Position numbers and translations under genes: made by a program. 64,000 bases of DNA from Acetobacter pomorum (GTDB lineage: Bacteria; Pseudomonadota; Alphaproteobacteria; Acetobacterales; Acetobacteraceae). The notes under the pieces are model-generated. The model was not told the origin of the DNA. It did no database searches and saw only the letters and a list, made by a program, of their open reading frames with translations. The stretch spans positions 23,137 through 87,136 of the forward strand of contig NZ_PEBQ01000135.1 in the NCBI RefSeq assembly GCF_002738225.1. Direction: 5' to 3'. Shown here one piece after another: positions 17,311-27,374 of the stretch. Within the stretch, counting starts at the first letter, position 1. Each line of letters starts with the position of its first letter.

Positions 17311-18831
17311 TCAGGCAACTTTTTTCCCGATATAGGCATCAACCTTGGCTTTTTCTGCATCGCTCAAATGCAAGCCCAGTTTGCTGCGCCGCCACAGAAC
17401 ATCTTCCGCCGTGCGGGCCCACTCACGAGAAATCAGATAATCCACCTCGCGTGATGTCAGGTCTCCACCCAGCAGTTCGCCCATATCCTGCATACTATTG
17501 GCTTCACCAATAATTTCGTATGTGCGGCTGCCATAGTTACGCATCAGGCGCCATGCCAAGCCTTCAGGCAACCACTGTGCAGTGCGGCGCAGGCGTGCCA
17601 GCGCCTGATCAAACCCGCCATCACCCATATCCCCACCGGGCAGAACTTCCTGTGCTGTCCAGCTCTGGCCAGCTACTGCGGGCAAAACAGGCGCCAGTTT
17701 TTCCAGCGCGTGTTCGGCAAGTTTGCGGTAGGTGGTAATCTTGCCGCCAAAAATGGAAAGCAGCGGCGCACCGTCTTGCGTATCCAGATCCAGCACGTAA
17801 TCACGTGTTACGGCAGATGCGTTGGCAGAGGCATCATCATACAGCGGACGCAGGCCAGCGTAGCTCCATACCACATCGCTTTCCTTCACCTGCACGTTCA
17901 GGTAGCGGTTGACGCTTTCACACAGGTAAGTCACTTCATCAGGCGCAATGTTCACTTTGCTTGGTTCCTGCTTCCACGGAATATCCGTGGTGCCAATCAG
18001 CGTGAACTTCTGTTCATATGGAATGGCAAACACAATGCGCTTATCCGGGTTCTGGAAGATGTAAGCCTGTGGGCCTTCATACACACGCGGCACAATAATA
18101 TGGCTGCCCTTGACCAACCGAACGGATTTGGAATTGGGAATTTTCAGCGTATCGGCCAACAAGCGCGCAACCCATGGGCCCGCGGCGTTAACCAGCGCTT
18201 TGGCGCGCACGGTTGTGGTTTTGCCAGTTGCACGATCTTCCAGCGTGGCTTCCCACACGCCGTTGGCGCGGCTGGCAGCAATCAGGCGTGTGCGTGTGCG
18301 TATATCCGCGCCGCGTTCTGCGGCATCCATGGCGTTCAGCACTACAAGGCGGCTGTCCTGCACCCAACCATCGGAATACACAAAGCCCTTGGTGTATTCG
18401 GGCTTCAGCGCCGCGCCGGATGAATGCGTGCGAAAATCAATGCCGCGAGACTTCGGCAGCGTCATGTTGGAAGCAAGGTGATCGTAAAGGAACAGCCCGG
18501 CCTTGAGCATCCATGCCGGGCGCACCAGCTTGGAGTGTGGCAGCACAAAGCGCAGCGGCCACATAATATGAGGGGCCATTTTCAACAGGCGCTCACGTTC
18601 CATCAGGGCTTCACGCACCAAGCGGAATTCGTAGTATTCCAAGTAGCGCAGGCCGCCGTGGATCAGCTTTGTGCTGGATGAGGATGTGTAGCTGGCAAGG
18701 TCATCCTGCTCCACCAGCAGAACAGAGGCCCCACGGCCTACAGCATCTCGTGCGATGCCTGCGCCGTTTACCCCTCCTCCAACAATGAGCAGATCATAAA
18801 TGCGGGCGGGAGATGCTGTAGGTGTGGTCAT
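17311..18831 (-). CDS. glpD: Aerobic glycerol-3-phosphate dehydrogenase
   Basis: GlpD is a membrane-associated FAD enzyme that oxidises glycerol 3-phosphate to dihydroxyacetone phosphate and passes electrons to ubiquinone. The FAD Rossmann loop G-G-G-V-N-G-A-G is at residues 18-25 and is followed by the family signature S-S-S-T-K-L-I-H-G-G-L-R-Y-L. Length is 506 residues. The start has a GGAAG site. A GlpR-like operator lies just upstream, and glpF and glpK follow, giving a compact glycerol catabolic operon. Confidence 0.96.
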   Translation of the reverse strand: MTTPTASPARIYDLLIVGGGVNGAGIARDAVGRGASVLLVEQDDLASYTSSSSTKLIHGGLRYLEYYEFRLVREALMERERLLKMAPHIMWPLRFVLPHSKLVRPAWMLKAGLFLYDHLASNMTLPKSRGIDFRTHSSGAALKPEYTKGFVYSDGWVQDSRLVVLNAMDAAERGADIRTRTRLIAASRANGVWEATLEDRATGKTTTVRAKALVNAAGPWVARLLADTLKIPNSKSVRLVKGSHIIVPRVYEGPQAYIFQNPDKRIVFAIPYEQKFTLIGTTDIPWKQEPSKVNIAPDEVTYLCESVNRYLNVQVKESDVVWSYAGLRPLYDDASANASAVTRDYVLDLDTQDGAPLLSIFGGKITTYRKLAEHALEKLAPVLPAVAGQSWTAQEVLPGGDMGDGGFDQALARLRRTAQWLPEGLAWRLMRNYGSRTYEIIGEANSMQDMGELLGGDLTSREVDYLISREWARTAEDVLWRRSKLGLHLSDAEKAKVDAYIGKKVA

Positions 18832-18874
18832 GGTTTCTTCCGGTTTCGGTCAGAACGCAAACTTCAGTCTTTTA

Positions 18875-18886
18875 TTCGTATTCGAA
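18875..18886. promoter_or_regulatory. Probable GlpR operator upstream of glpD
   Basis: TTCG-TATT-CGAA is a perfect inverted repeat with A/T flanks, matching the core TCG-W4-CGA of the E. coli GlpR consensus. It lies about 45 bases before the glpD start, next to the glpR gene. Confidence 0.6.
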
Positions 18887-18940
18887 AAGAAAACGCAAGA
18901 AGAATGGCGCCAATATGGCCAGATGGCGGTTTTTGACGTG

Positions 18941-18964
18941 TTTTCGTGCTTTCCTTTACGAAAA
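18941..18964. promoter_or_regulatory. Second inverted repeat in the glpR-glpD gap
   Basis: TTTTCGT and ACGAAAA are perfect 7-base arms ten bases apart, directly after the glpR stop codon. It may be a second regulator site (same TTCG/CGAA halves as the operator) or a weak terminator of glpR. Confidence 0.4.
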
Positions 18965-18971
18965 CGATGCA

Positions 18972-19742
18972 TCATGACTGCGCAATATGCAGCTTGACAT
19001 CATGTTCTTTTAACAGGGCGCGAATGCCCGCCGGGGGCGGTTGATCGGTATAAAACGCGTTAACCTGCGTAATATGCCCTACCCGCGCCATGGGTCTGCG
19101 GCGGAATTTGGTATGGTCTGCCAGCAAAAAAACTGTGCGTGCATTGCGGATAATGGCTTGTGCCGCGCTGATTTCATCGGCGTCAAAATCCAGCAGTGTA
19201 CCATCTTCATCAATGCCGCTAATGCCGATTACGCCAAAATCTGCCCTGTATTGTTCAATCATGGCGGCCGCCGTGGGGCCGACTATTCCGCCATCGCGCA
19301 GGCGTACATGCCCGCCTGTAATAATCAGGCTGCATTCAGGTGCAGGTGCCAGTAACGTGGCAACATGAATATTGTTGGTAATCACACGCAGCGCCTTATG
19401 AGCGCGGAGAGACTGGGCAAAGGCTTCTGTTGTGGTGCCAATATTGATGAAAAGTGAGGCGCCATTGGGAATTGCCTGTGCAGCATCGCGCCCGATGGCT
19501 TCCTTTTCGCGCAGGTGCAGGATCTGCCGATCGGAATATGCAATATTTTCTGAGGGAGACAAAGAACTGGCACCCCCATGATGGCGCGCCAGAAGCCCCT
19601 GCGCGGCCATGGTGTTGACATCCCGCCGCACAGTCTGAACCGTGACATTTAGTTCCCGTGCCAAATCTTCACTGGTTGCATAGCCATGCTGCTGCACCAG
19701 TTTGAGAATACGGAACCGCCGTTGTTGCACTGCCTCTGTCAT
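18972..19742 (-). CDS. glpR: DeoR-family repressor GlpR
   Basis: DeoR-type regulators of glycerol genes respond to glycerol 3-phosphate. The N-terminal helix-turn-helix covers about residues 18-45 (A-T-S-E-D-L-A-R-E-L-N-V-T-V-Q-T-V-R-R-D), followed by the sugar-phosphate sensor domain with N-I-G-T-T-T-E near 100. The 256-residue length is standard. The ATG overlaps the recQ stop in ATGA, so its translation is coupled to recQ. The glp operon directly downstream makes the target clear. Confidence 0.92.
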   Translation of the reverse strand: MTEAVQQRRFRILKLVQQHGYATSEDLARELNVTVQTVRRDVNTMAAQGLLARHHGGASSLSPSENIAYSDRQILHLREKEAIGRDAAQAIPNGASLFINIGTTTEAFAQSLRAHKALRVITNNIHVATLLAPAPECSLIITGGHVRLRDGGIVGPTAAAMIEQYRADFGVIGISGIDEDGTLLDFDADEISAAQAIIRNARTVFLLADHTKFRRRPMARVGHITQVNAFYTDQPPPAGIRALLKEHDVKLHIAQS

Positions 19743-21619
19743 ACCTGTGCTGTTTCAAGAACCTCCAGAACAGCTTCTCCGTACCGTTCCAGCTTGGAGC
19801 GCCCTACCCCTTTGATATCTCCCAGCTCATCCAGATCCGATGGTTTTTCCATGGCGATATCGCGCAGCACGGAATCGTGGAAAATAACGTAAGGCGGTAT
19901 TTCCTGTTCCTGAGCTTCTTCCCGCCGCCATTGGCGTAGGGCGTCAAACAGGGCTTTGCTGTCTTCTGTAAGGGTAACACCTGCGCTTTGGCTGCCCCTG
20001 TCTGACGTACGGCCAGAAGTTTCCACCACGGGGTCTGCCCGCAGGTGAATTTCTTCCTCCCCACGTAAAATGGGGCGGGCAACATTCTGGTTTAAAATCA
20101 GGCCGCCATACTGTCCTTCTGTGCGCAAGGCACCACGAGCAATCAACTGGCGAACAACACCGCGCCAGAACTGCTCGCTTTTATCCTTGCCTATTCCCCA
20201 TACGGTCAGCTTGTCATGCCCGTTACGTTTTACGGCTTCTGTTGTTTTGCCACGTAACACGCTGATAACATGCAGCGCGCCAAAGCATTGCCCCGTGCGA
20301 TATACGGCAGAAAGCAGTTTGCGGGCAGCTTCCGTGCCATTGAAGGTTAACACCGGGTGCAGACAGTTATCGCAGTGGCCGCAGGGCTCGGCCAGTTCCT
20401 CGCCAAAACAGTGGAGCAACGCGCGGGTGCGACAGCCTGTGGTTTCTGTCAGCGCGATCATGGCTTCCAACCGGCTGCGCATAACCCGCTTTTCGCTTTC
20501 TGGGGCGGCAGATTGATCCAGCCAGTAACGGGCACGGGCCATGTCCTCACCGCCATAAAGCAGGAGTGTGTCTGATGGCAGACCATCGCGCCCTGCTCGG
20601 CCAATTTGCTGGTAATAGGCTTCGGGTGAGGCTGGCATATCCAGATGTACAACGGCCCGTACGTCTGGCCTGTCTATACCCATGCCAAAGGCAACGGTGG
20701 CAACAATTACAAGAGGTTCCCCAGACCGAAAACGCAGAAGTGCGGCACGTTTTTCTATGGGGGAAAGCCCTGCGTGATAAGCTAGGGCAGGCCATCCACG
20801 TTCACGCAGGGATGCGGCCATGCGTTCCGTGCGGGCACGGCTGCCACAATACACAATGCTGGCGGCATCCTTGTGCCGCTCAAGCGCTGTAACAAGCTGG
20901 CGCGTTTCAGAAGCCTTTGGCTGCACGGAAATATTGAGATTGGGCCGGTGAAAGCTGGAAACCAACACTTCGGCATGCGGCATATCCAGCGCAGCTAAAA
21001 TATCTTCGCGCGTGCGTTCATCCGCTGTGGCTGTAAGGGCAATGCGTGGTACATGCGGAAAATGCCGAGGCAACGCGGTAAGAGCACGATATTCTGGCCG
21101 GAACTCATGCCCCCATGCTGAAATGCAATGGGCTTCATCAATCGCAATAACTGAAAGCGGTATGCGCACCAGCCTATCCAGCGTGCCGGATGAAAGCAGC
21201 CGTTCTGGAGAGATATACAAAAGGTCTATGCGTCCGTTTGCTAGATCTGAACGGATTTTAGCGGCCTCATCCCCTTCCAGTTCAGAATGGAGAGCCGCTG
21301 CGTTGATGCCAAGCTGGCGCAGGCCCGCAACCTGATCATCCATCAAGGCAATAAGGGGAGAAATAACCAGCCCCATGCCTTCCCGGCACAGGGCGGGTAT
21401 TTGGTAACAGACACTTTTGCCGCCGCCGGTTGGCATAAGCACCAGCGTATCCCTGCCTTCCATAACGCATTCAACAGCTTGCGCCTGTAGGCTGCGGAAA
21501 CCGGGAAAGCCAAAAACCGCCTGCAGGACTTCCTGAGGCGGTTTTCCAGCAAACCGATCCCGTTCCAGCATGTTCCGTGAATACTGAGCGTGCGTGGATA
21601 TGGAGTCGGTTTCTGTCAT
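19739..21619 (-). CDS. recQ: ATP-dependent DNA helicase RecQ
   Basis: RecQ is a 3'-5' helicase in recombination and replication repair. It shows motif I P-T-G-G-G-K-S (residues 63-69), D-E-A-H (161-164), the aromatic-rich loop in the variant S-A-W-G-H-E-F-R-P-E-Y, a Zn-binding set C ... C-G-H-C-D-N-C, a winged helix, and an HRDC domain at the end. The ATG at 21619 lies five bases after the preceding gene; the frame upstream to 21730 overlaps it and is rejected. Length is 626 residues. glpR is translationally coupled downstream. Confidence 0.94.
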   Translation of the reverse strand: MTETDSISTHAQYSRNMLERDRFAGKPPQEVLQAVFGFPGFRSLQAQAVECVMEGRDTLVLMPTGGGKSVCYQIPALCREGMGLVISPLIALMDDQVAGLRQLGINAAALHSELEGDEAAKIRSDLANGRIDLLYISPERLLSSGTLDRLVRIPLSVIAIDEAHCISAWGHEFRPEYRALTALPRHFPHVPRIALTATADERTREDILAALDMPHAEVLVSSFHRPNLNISVQPKASETRQLVTALERHKDAASIVYCGSRARTERMAASLRERGWPALAYHAGLSPIEKRAALLRFRSGEPLVIVATVAFGMGIDRPDVRAVVHLDMPASPEAYYQQIGRAGRDGLPSDTLLLYGGEDMARARYWLDQSAAPESEKRVMRSRLEAMIALTETTGCRTRALLHCFGEELAEPCGHCDNCLHPVLTFNGTEAARKLLSAVYRTGQCFGALHVISVLRGKTTEAVKRNGHDKLTVWGIGKDKSEQFWRGVVRQLIARGALRTEGQYGGLILNQNVARPILRGEEEIHLRADPVVETSGRTSDRGSQSAGVTLTEDSKALFDALRQWRREEAQEQEIPPYVIFHDSVLRDIAMEKPSDLDELGDIKGVGRSKLERYGEAVLEVLETAQV

Positions 21620-21623
21620 TCTA

Positions 21624-22001
21624 TCAGGGGTTAACCAGTTCAATCTCCACGCGGCGGGAGCCAACCTGCATGCCTTCACTGCTAGAAGGTGCGCGTGGGG
21701 TCTGGACGATATGGTCACCCGCCACGCCATCTTCGCTCAGCTGCTGTGCTACGGCTTTGGCGCGCTGGATGGCCAGAAGCGCATCGGCAGACAAATCCTG
21801 CCCTGCACGTGCGTAACCTTCTACCTTTACAATGCGGGAAGGATGTCTTTTGGATTTTTCCGCCACCTGCAACAAAACATTGCGGGCATTATCATCCAGC
21901 TCTGTTGAGCGAGCGGAGAAGAAAACCACGTATTTGCGTGGTGCGTTGCCAGCACAGGCAGCCAGAAGGCAGAGACCAGCAACAGGAAGCAAGCGGCGCA
22001 T
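21624..22001 (-). CDS. OmpA-family lipoprotein
   Basis: A small (125 residues) outer-membrane lipoprotein. It has a lipoprotein signal peptide with lipobox L-A-A-C (lipidated Cys16) and an OmpA-like peptidoglycan-binding domain: F-F-S-A-R-S-T-E-L-D near residue 27, V-E-G-Y-A-R-A-G, then L-A-I-Q-R-A-K-A-V. The domain is near the minimum size for the family. ATG at 22001 follows an AGGA site, whereas the TTG at 22019 would spoil the signal peptide. It is four bases upstream of recQ, an unusual partner. Confidence 0.82.
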   Translation of the reverse strand: MRRLLPVAGLCLLAACAGNAPRKYVVFFSARSTELDDNARNVLLQVAEKSKRHPSRIVKVEGYARAGQDLSADALLAIQRAKAVAQQLSEDGVAGDHIVQTPRAPSSSEGMQVGSRRVEIELVNP

Positions 22002-22079
22002 GTAAAATGTCCTAATCAAGATATGTGCTTATTTCTTCACTGGTGCCCTGCCGGGGGCATTCCGTCAACATAGATTTGC

Positions 22080-23774
22080 TTATGCAACGGCTGCCTTGGC
22101 TACACCGGCAGAAAGCCGCCAGATACGGTCCAGTTTTTCCACGCCGGTCAGACGATGCGCAATAAGGATAACCGTGCGCCCTTCTGTAACGGTGTTAAGC
22201 GTGCGCAAAAAGTCCTGCTCAGTCTGGGCATCCAGCCCGGTTGCGGGCTCATCCAGAATCATGATGGGGGCCTGTGTTAGCAAAGTGCGTGCCAGCGCAA
22301 TACGCCGCCCTTGCCCACCAGATAACTTTATACCGCCCTCACCCAACCATGTATCCAGTCCTTCCGGCAGATTTCGCACAACATCTGCAATCGCGGCTTC
22401 TTCCAATGCACGCCACAGGTCTTCTTCCGTAGCCTCTGGCCGGCCCAGCAACAGGTTGGCGCGGATGGTATCATCAAACAGATGTGTAGCCTGAGAAAGC
22501 CATGCAATGCGCTGACGCAGGGAATCTGCCTTGATGTGAGAGATATCTTCTCCACCCAGTGTGATTGTGCCCGCTTCTGGTGTGGCTGCTTTGAGAAGCA
22601 GGGCGGCAAGGCTGGATTTACCTACCCCAGAAGGCCCCAGAATGGCCACGCGCGCACCTGCGGGAATATCCAGCGTAAGGCCATCAAACACCCATGGGCG
22701 ATTGGCGGCCCAACGGAACTTTACGCCTTCAATGTGAATATGCGTATCCAGCGGCGCATCAGTCTGCTCGGCAACCGGAATAGTCGCGGCAGATGGCTGT
22801 TCTGCCACTTCCACCACACGGCGTGCTGCCGCCCCCATTGCTCCCGCCTGTAGCCCGGCACGGGTCAGGGCTGCAGCACTTTCAAAAGCGGCAACCGTCA
22901 GGAATAGGATGCCCACACCTTCAAGCGCGGGAATATGCTCAGCAAACAGACCGCCAATGCTGAGCAGCACGGCAAACACAGCAATCTGTCCAGACAAAAA
23001 AGCCATGGCATTGGCAAGGGCCGCACGTCGGGCCAGACGAAGCTGGTCTTGCAAGAGCGCAGCGTCTGCCGCCTGTACCCGTGCCAGCATCCGGCCTTCT
23101 GCGCCAAAAGCGCGGATTTCACGCAGGCCACCCACCAGATCCAGAACGGTAATGCGCAAATGAGCCAGATGATGCACGATCTGGCTAGTGGATGCGCGGC
23201 TTGAGCGTGCAATCATCCACGGCACAATAAAGGCAGAACACGCAAACAGCAGCCCGACCACAAGCCCCAGCAACACACTTGCATGCGCTGCGATAATGAC
23301 AAGAGCCGGAAAGGTGACGCATGCACAGATAAGCGGCACCACAATGCGCAGATAAAGGCCATCCAGCGTGCCAATATCTGAAACAAGGCGGGAAAGCATA
23401 TCTCCCGCTCTGCGAAAGCCCAGGCCAGCGGCAGCACCTTGTGCGAGAGAATGAAAAAACCATACACGCAAATCAGCTAGCGCACGGAACATGGCATCAT
23501 GCGCAAACAGGCGTTCTGCATAACGCAGGATCACACGGCCAGCACCAATCCAGCGCAAGGCGGCTGTGGCAATAACAATTTCGCCCATAACGCAACCGGC
23601 CAGACGCAGGCCAGAGGTTTGCATGAGCGCCAGCCCGAAAGCCAAAGCCAGCAGAGCTAGAACAATACCACCGGCAAGGCGCACACCCTGTTTGCGCCAG
23701 AGCGCAAAAACCGTGCGGATGGCTTGCCAGTCTGTTAGTTCCCCGGTGGGGCGTGGGTTAGGCAGAGAGGTCAT
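22080..23774 (-). CDS. cydC: Thiol reductant ABC exporter subunit CydC
   Basis: CydC and CydD form a heterodimeric exporter that sends cysteine and glutathione to the periplasm and is needed for cytochrome bd assembly. The 564-residue protein has six membrane helices in the first 300 residues, then an ATPase with Walker A G-P-S-G-V-G-K-S (near 380), signature L-S-G-G-Q-G-R-R and Walker B I-M-I-L-D-E-P. It starts two bases after the cydD stop. No cydAB genes are in the window. Confidence 0.9.
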   Translation of the reverse strand: MTSLPNPRPTGELTDWQAIRTVFALWRKQGVRLAGGIVLALLALAFGLALMQTSGLRLAGCVMGEIVIATAALRWIGAGRVILRYAERLFAHDAMFRALADLRVWFFHSLAQGAAAGLGFRRAGDMLSRLVSDIGTLDGLYLRIVVPLICACVTFPALVIIAAHASVLLGLVVGLLFACSAFIVPWMIARSSRASTSQIVHHLAHLRITVLDLVGGLREIRAFGAEGRMLARVQAADAALLQDQLRLARRAALANAMAFLSGQIAVFAVLLSIGGLFAEHIPALEGVGILFLTVAAFESAAALTRAGLQAGAMGAAARRVVEVAEQPSAATIPVAEQTDAPLDTHIHIEGVKFRWAANRPWVFDGLTLDIPAGARVAILGPSGVGKSSLAALLLKAATPEAGTITLGGEDISHIKADSLRQRIAWLSQATHLFDDTIRANLLLGRPEATEEDLWRALEEAAIADVVRNLPEGLDTWLGEGGIKLSGGQGRRIALARTLLTQAPIMILDEPATGLDAQTEQDFLRTLNTVTEGRTVILIAHRLTGVEKLDRIWRLSAGVAKAAVA

Positions 23775-23776
23775 GC

Positions 23777-25498
23777 TCAGGCTGCTCCCTGTCGGCTGAT
23801 AACGCGGCCACCGGCCAAATCTATGCGGCGGCCTTTAAACATATGCACGGCGGCAGAATGGGTGGCCAGAATAACGGTGCGGCCCACGGCTAAGCGTTGC
23901 AGGCTTTCAAACACGCTTTTTTCTGTTGCCGGGTCCAGATGCGCTGTGGGTTCATCCAGCAGCAGAACCGGGGCATTTTTCAGATAAGCGCGGGCAATGG
24001 CAATACGCTGCGCCTGCCCGCCGGAAAGACCAAACCCGCCTTCCCCAATCCGGGTTTCCAGCCCTTCGGGCAGACTGGGTAGAAACTGGTCCACAGCGGC
24101 AGATTTCAGGGCTGCCTGAAGTTCTGCATCGCTGGCATCGGGTTTTGCAAACAGAATATTTTCACGCAACGTGCCGGCAAACAGAACAGGCTTTTGCCCG
24201 ATCCATGAGACCATGCGTGCCAGTGCATCGGGCACAATGCTATCCAGCGGTGCACCGTTAAACAGAACGCGCCCTGTATCGGGCTGAATAAAGCCCAGCA
24301 GCAATTCCATGATGGTGGATTTGCCGGAGCCTGAAGCCCCTGCCAAAATCAAGGTTTCACCTGCAGGCACGGTAAAGCTAACATGGTCCAGCGCCAGACC
24401 GCGGGCCGGATCCCATGAAAAGCTGACATCATCAAAGGAGACCATCACACCATTGGCGTTAACGGTGCGTGCACCCTCCGGCGCAGGGCGTTCCTGAGCT
24501 TCAGGCAGTTCCAGAACAGCCGTGGCGGCCCCTTGGGCGTGTGCCCTATCCTGATAAGCAAGAGCCAAGCCACGCAGGGGCGCAAAAAACTCGGGCACAG
24601 CCAGCAGAACAAACAGCCCCGCTGTAACGGCATGCACCAATGCAGGGGCACTCCCCTCCGCCTGTAGGGCCAGAGCCTGCCGGCCATCCATAATGGCAAT
24701 AGCAATCAAAGCAACAACCATGGCGCAGTCGATGGAAGCGGAAGACAGAAAGGCCACCCGCAGCACCTTCATGGTGCGCTGGCGCAGTTCTTCCGCTGCA
24801 TCACCCAGTTTGCGGGTTTCATCTTCCGCACGCCCTGCCAGAACAATGGTGGCAATGCCTTTAACCCGGTCCAGAAAACGCGCCTGTAGGCGTGTCATAG
24901 CCAAAAACTGATTGCGGGAGGCCACGGCCGCCCCAATGCCAAACAGCGCCTGCCCAAAAGGTACGGCTATGCCGCATAACCCCAGAACCAGTGCCGCATG
25001 CGGTTGCACAAAGGCCACGGGAATAAGAATGGCAACTGGTGCTGCAATCCACAGAATGGAAGCCGGTATCCAGCGGCCAAAAAAGCCGTCCAGCGCTTCC
25101 ACCCGATCCACAATGGTGGACGCGAGCACACCACTATGCACGCGGCGTAAAAGTGCCGGCCCACCTGTAAGGACAGAGGCCAGAACCTCACCACGTAAGC
25201 GGCGGCGTGCGGCAATACCGGCGCGTGCAGCACCTGTATCGGCCTGAACCATAACCAAAGCGCGTAAAATGGCCAGAACAGGAAAAGCCAGAAACGGCCA
25301 TACAGGCATGGAGCCCGTGGCATCTGCCATTTTCCAGTTAACCAGGGCATGCCCTAGCACCACGGCCACACACCAGACCTGCCCTATGCCGACAAGACTG
25401 GAGAGCAGCCCGGCTCCAACCACTGATCGCGCTGCCTGACGCCCCAGACGCGATTGTGTCCGTGTCCAGTTGCGGATTGCTGCTTTCTCGTTGCTCAT
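23777..25498 (-). CDS. cydD: Thiol reductant ABC exporter subunit CydD
   Basis: This is the partner of CydC. Over 573 residues it has an N-terminal six-helix membrane domain and a C-terminal ATPase with Walker A G-A-S-G-S-G-K-S (near 384), signature L-S-G-G-Q-A-Q-R and L-L-L-D-E-P-T. The first gene of the cydDC pair has a weak ribosome site. The pair stands alone between a histidine kinase and the OmpA-like gene. Confidence 0.9.
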   Translation of the reverse strand: MSNEKAAIRNWTRTQSRLGRQAARSVVGAGLLSSLVGIGQVWCVAVVLGHALVNWKMADATGSMPVWPFLAFPVLAILRALVMVQADTGAARAGIAARRRLRGEVLASVLTGGPALLRRVHSGVLASTIVDRVEALDGFFGRWIPASILWIAAPVAILIPVAFVQPHAALVLGLCGIAVPFGQALFGIGAAVASRNQFLAMTRLQARFLDRVKGIATIVLAGRAEDETRKLGDAAEELRQRTMKVLRVAFLSSASIDCAMVVALIAIAIMDGRQALALQAEGSAPALVHAVTAGLFVLLAVPEFFAPLRGLALAYQDRAHAQGAATAVLELPEAQERPAPEGARTVNANGVMVSFDDVSFSWDPARGLALDHVSFTVPAGETLILAGASGSGKSTIMELLLGFIQPDTGRVLFNGAPLDSIVPDALARMVSWIGQKPVLFAGTLRENILFAKPDASDAELQAALKSAAVDQFLPSLPEGLETRIGEGGFGLSGGQAQRIAIARAYLKNAPVLLLDEPTAHLDPATEKSVFESLQRLAVGRTVILATHSAAVHMFKGRRIDLAGGRVISRQGAA

Positions 25499-25590
25499 AA
25501 CACAAGGCGTTTATACCGACAGACGCAAGACGCAAACAGTTTAGAAAGCCAGCCCCTGCTGCAATCTGGGCATAGCGTCCATTTTTTGCC

Positions 25591-27369
25591 TTATTTTCTG
25601 GTATCTGGCGGGTTTTCAGGCAAACGCATAACAAGCGTATATTGCACGCCACCTTCCCCTTTATACGTGAGTTTTGCCTTAAGCTGGCGCGCAAAGGCAT
25701 GAATCAGTTTCAGCCCAATACCTTGATGCGCTGGAGGTTCTTCCCACATGCAGCCGACACCATTGTCTCCTACCTGAAGAGTAAGAAGCCCGTTTTTACG
25801 GTGCAGGCCCACGTATATGGTACCCTTTTGCCCATTGGGGAATGCATATTTGATAGAGTTTGTTATAATTTCCGTAACAACAAGAGCGAGCGGCACGGCC
25901 TGATCTGGATCCATCCAAAAACTGTCCGAAACCACATCCAGCGTAATGCGCCCCGATTCAGATTCTCCGGCAATATGGAGTGTCTGCTCACATAGCTCCT
26001 GCAGAAAAACAGACATGTTCAGACTATTCAGGGCATCTTCTGCATAGAGTGTGCGGTGCAGCGTTGCCAGTGCGCGAATTCTATCCCGCGCAAGCGCAAA
26101 TTCCGCTCGGACCTCCGGGTGCTCAATCTGATTGGCCTGAAGATTGAGTAATGAGGCCACAATCTGAAGGTTGTTTTTAACCCGGTGATGCACTTCCTTC
26201 ATCAGGAGTTCCTGATGCGCCATGGCTTTTTTCAGCCGTGCCTCATGGCGGGAAAGGCGGCGGGTGGCGCGGGTAAAGGCCTGCCCCAACCGCTGGAGCT
26301 CAAGGGGCATGGAGCGGGTAATGCGAGCATCAAAAATGCCTTCCATCTGCCATTTCTGCACAGAATATGTCAGTCGGCGCAAAGGGCCTATCAGCACAAT
26401 ATTGGCTGCCAGTGTTACGGCCACCAAACCAATAACCAGCAGCAACAATAGCCCGACAATTTGCAGGATCATGGTGTGCAGGGCATCAGATTCCATGGAG
26501 GTACGCTGGGTGGAAACCAGAATATCCGCTCCCCCCGCTATTGCCCCCAGGGCGTAGCCCCCAAGGCCGGTTGGCAGCGTAATAATGCTGCGCTCGCTAT
26601 TTTCCAGCGCGTTCTTGAGATCATGCACAATGGATGGTGGGGGAGATTGCCACCCGCAATCCGAGCACACTGGCAGCAATTGGCCATTATGCATGAGCAA
26701 CCAGGCTTGTATGGGGTTGTCATCTTCGGCAAAAACCTGCCAACCGGAAGCACTGCCCAGATAGGCTCTTTGCCGCGATATCTGGAGAATACCCATCAGG
26801 TATCCATGGGCTTCAGGTAGGGCAAGAAAGCCTGCTGGCACTGTAATACGTAAAAAAGCGCCACCTTCCCCCGGTCCGCCACTGGTTTGCACGGCTTCCA
26901 GCAATGTGGAATGCACATCTGAGGGCATGGCAAGCGCCCCGACCTCCGCACAATCCCGCCCTTGTGGCGAAACAGACTGAATGGGCTTGCCTTCATCATC
27001 CATGACGGAAAGAAAGCAGTAACGCTGACCACTTATGGTTTCCATCAACCGAAGGGCGTGAACGATCTGATCCGGTGTCAGATCCATATGGCCTATGGTT
27101 TCAAGGGCACTACGCAGCCTGTCTGTATCATGGCGAAATTGCAGGTCCAGCCGCATAATGGCATTGCCAGCACGTTGTGCGCTGCCAAGGGTAACCTCAC
27201 GATAATTATGCAGTGCCAGTACAGCGCCAATGGCAATAACAGGAACGGCCGAAAGGCAGATCAACAGCCGCATCCGTGCGCTGGTGGTGCTGAAAATACG
27301 CCCCAGGCCAGACAGAAGGGAGGCCACTACCCGGCTTGCAGGGCCTTCCCCTCGCCCACTGATATGCAA
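25591..27369 (-). CDS. HisKA_2/HWE-type sensor histidine kinase of the general stress locus
   Basis: A 592-residue membrane sensor kinase. One helix lies near residues 34-54 and another near 295-320, framing a periplasmic sensing domain of about 240 residues. A HAMP-like linker follows, then the HisKA_2 dimerisation box with E-V-H-H-R-V-K-N-N-L-Q (His near 390) and a HATPase with N-S-I-K-Y-A-F-P and D-N-G-V-G-C. Kinases of this type phosphorylate PhyR. The apparent start is TTG at 27369, six bases after the nepR stop and preceded by AGG. Starts further in (for example ATG, residue 33) would remove only the cytoplasmic leader. Confidence 0.87.
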   Translation of the reverse strand: MHISGRGEGPASRVVASLLSGLGRIFSTTSARMRLLICLSAVPVIAIGAVLALHNYREVTLGSAQRAGNAIMRLDLQFRHDTDRLRSALETIGHMDLTPDQIVHALRLMETISGQRYCFLSVMDDEGKPIQSVSPQGRDCAEVGALAMPSDVHSTLLEAVQTSGGPGEGGAFLRITVPAGFLALPEAHGYLMGILQISRQRAYLGSASGWQVFAEDDNPIQAWLLMHNGQLLPVCSDCGWQSPPPSIVHDLKNALENSERSIITLPTGLGGYALGAIAGGADILVSTQRTSMESDALHTMILQIVGLLLLLVIGLVAVTLAANIVLIGPLRRLTYSVQKWQMEGIFDARITRSMPLELQRLGQAFTRATRRLSRHEARLKKAMAHQELLMKEVHHRVKNNLQIVASLLNLQANQIEHPEVRAEFALARDRIRALATLHRTLYAEDALNSLNMSVFLQELCEQTLHIAGESESGRITLDVVSDSFWMDPDQAVPLALVVTEIITNSIKYAFPNGQKGTIYVGLHRKNGLLTLQVGDNGVGCMWEEPPAHQGIGLKLIHAFARQLKAKLTYKGEGGVQYTLVMRLPENPPDTRK

Positions 27370-27374
27370 AGTGC

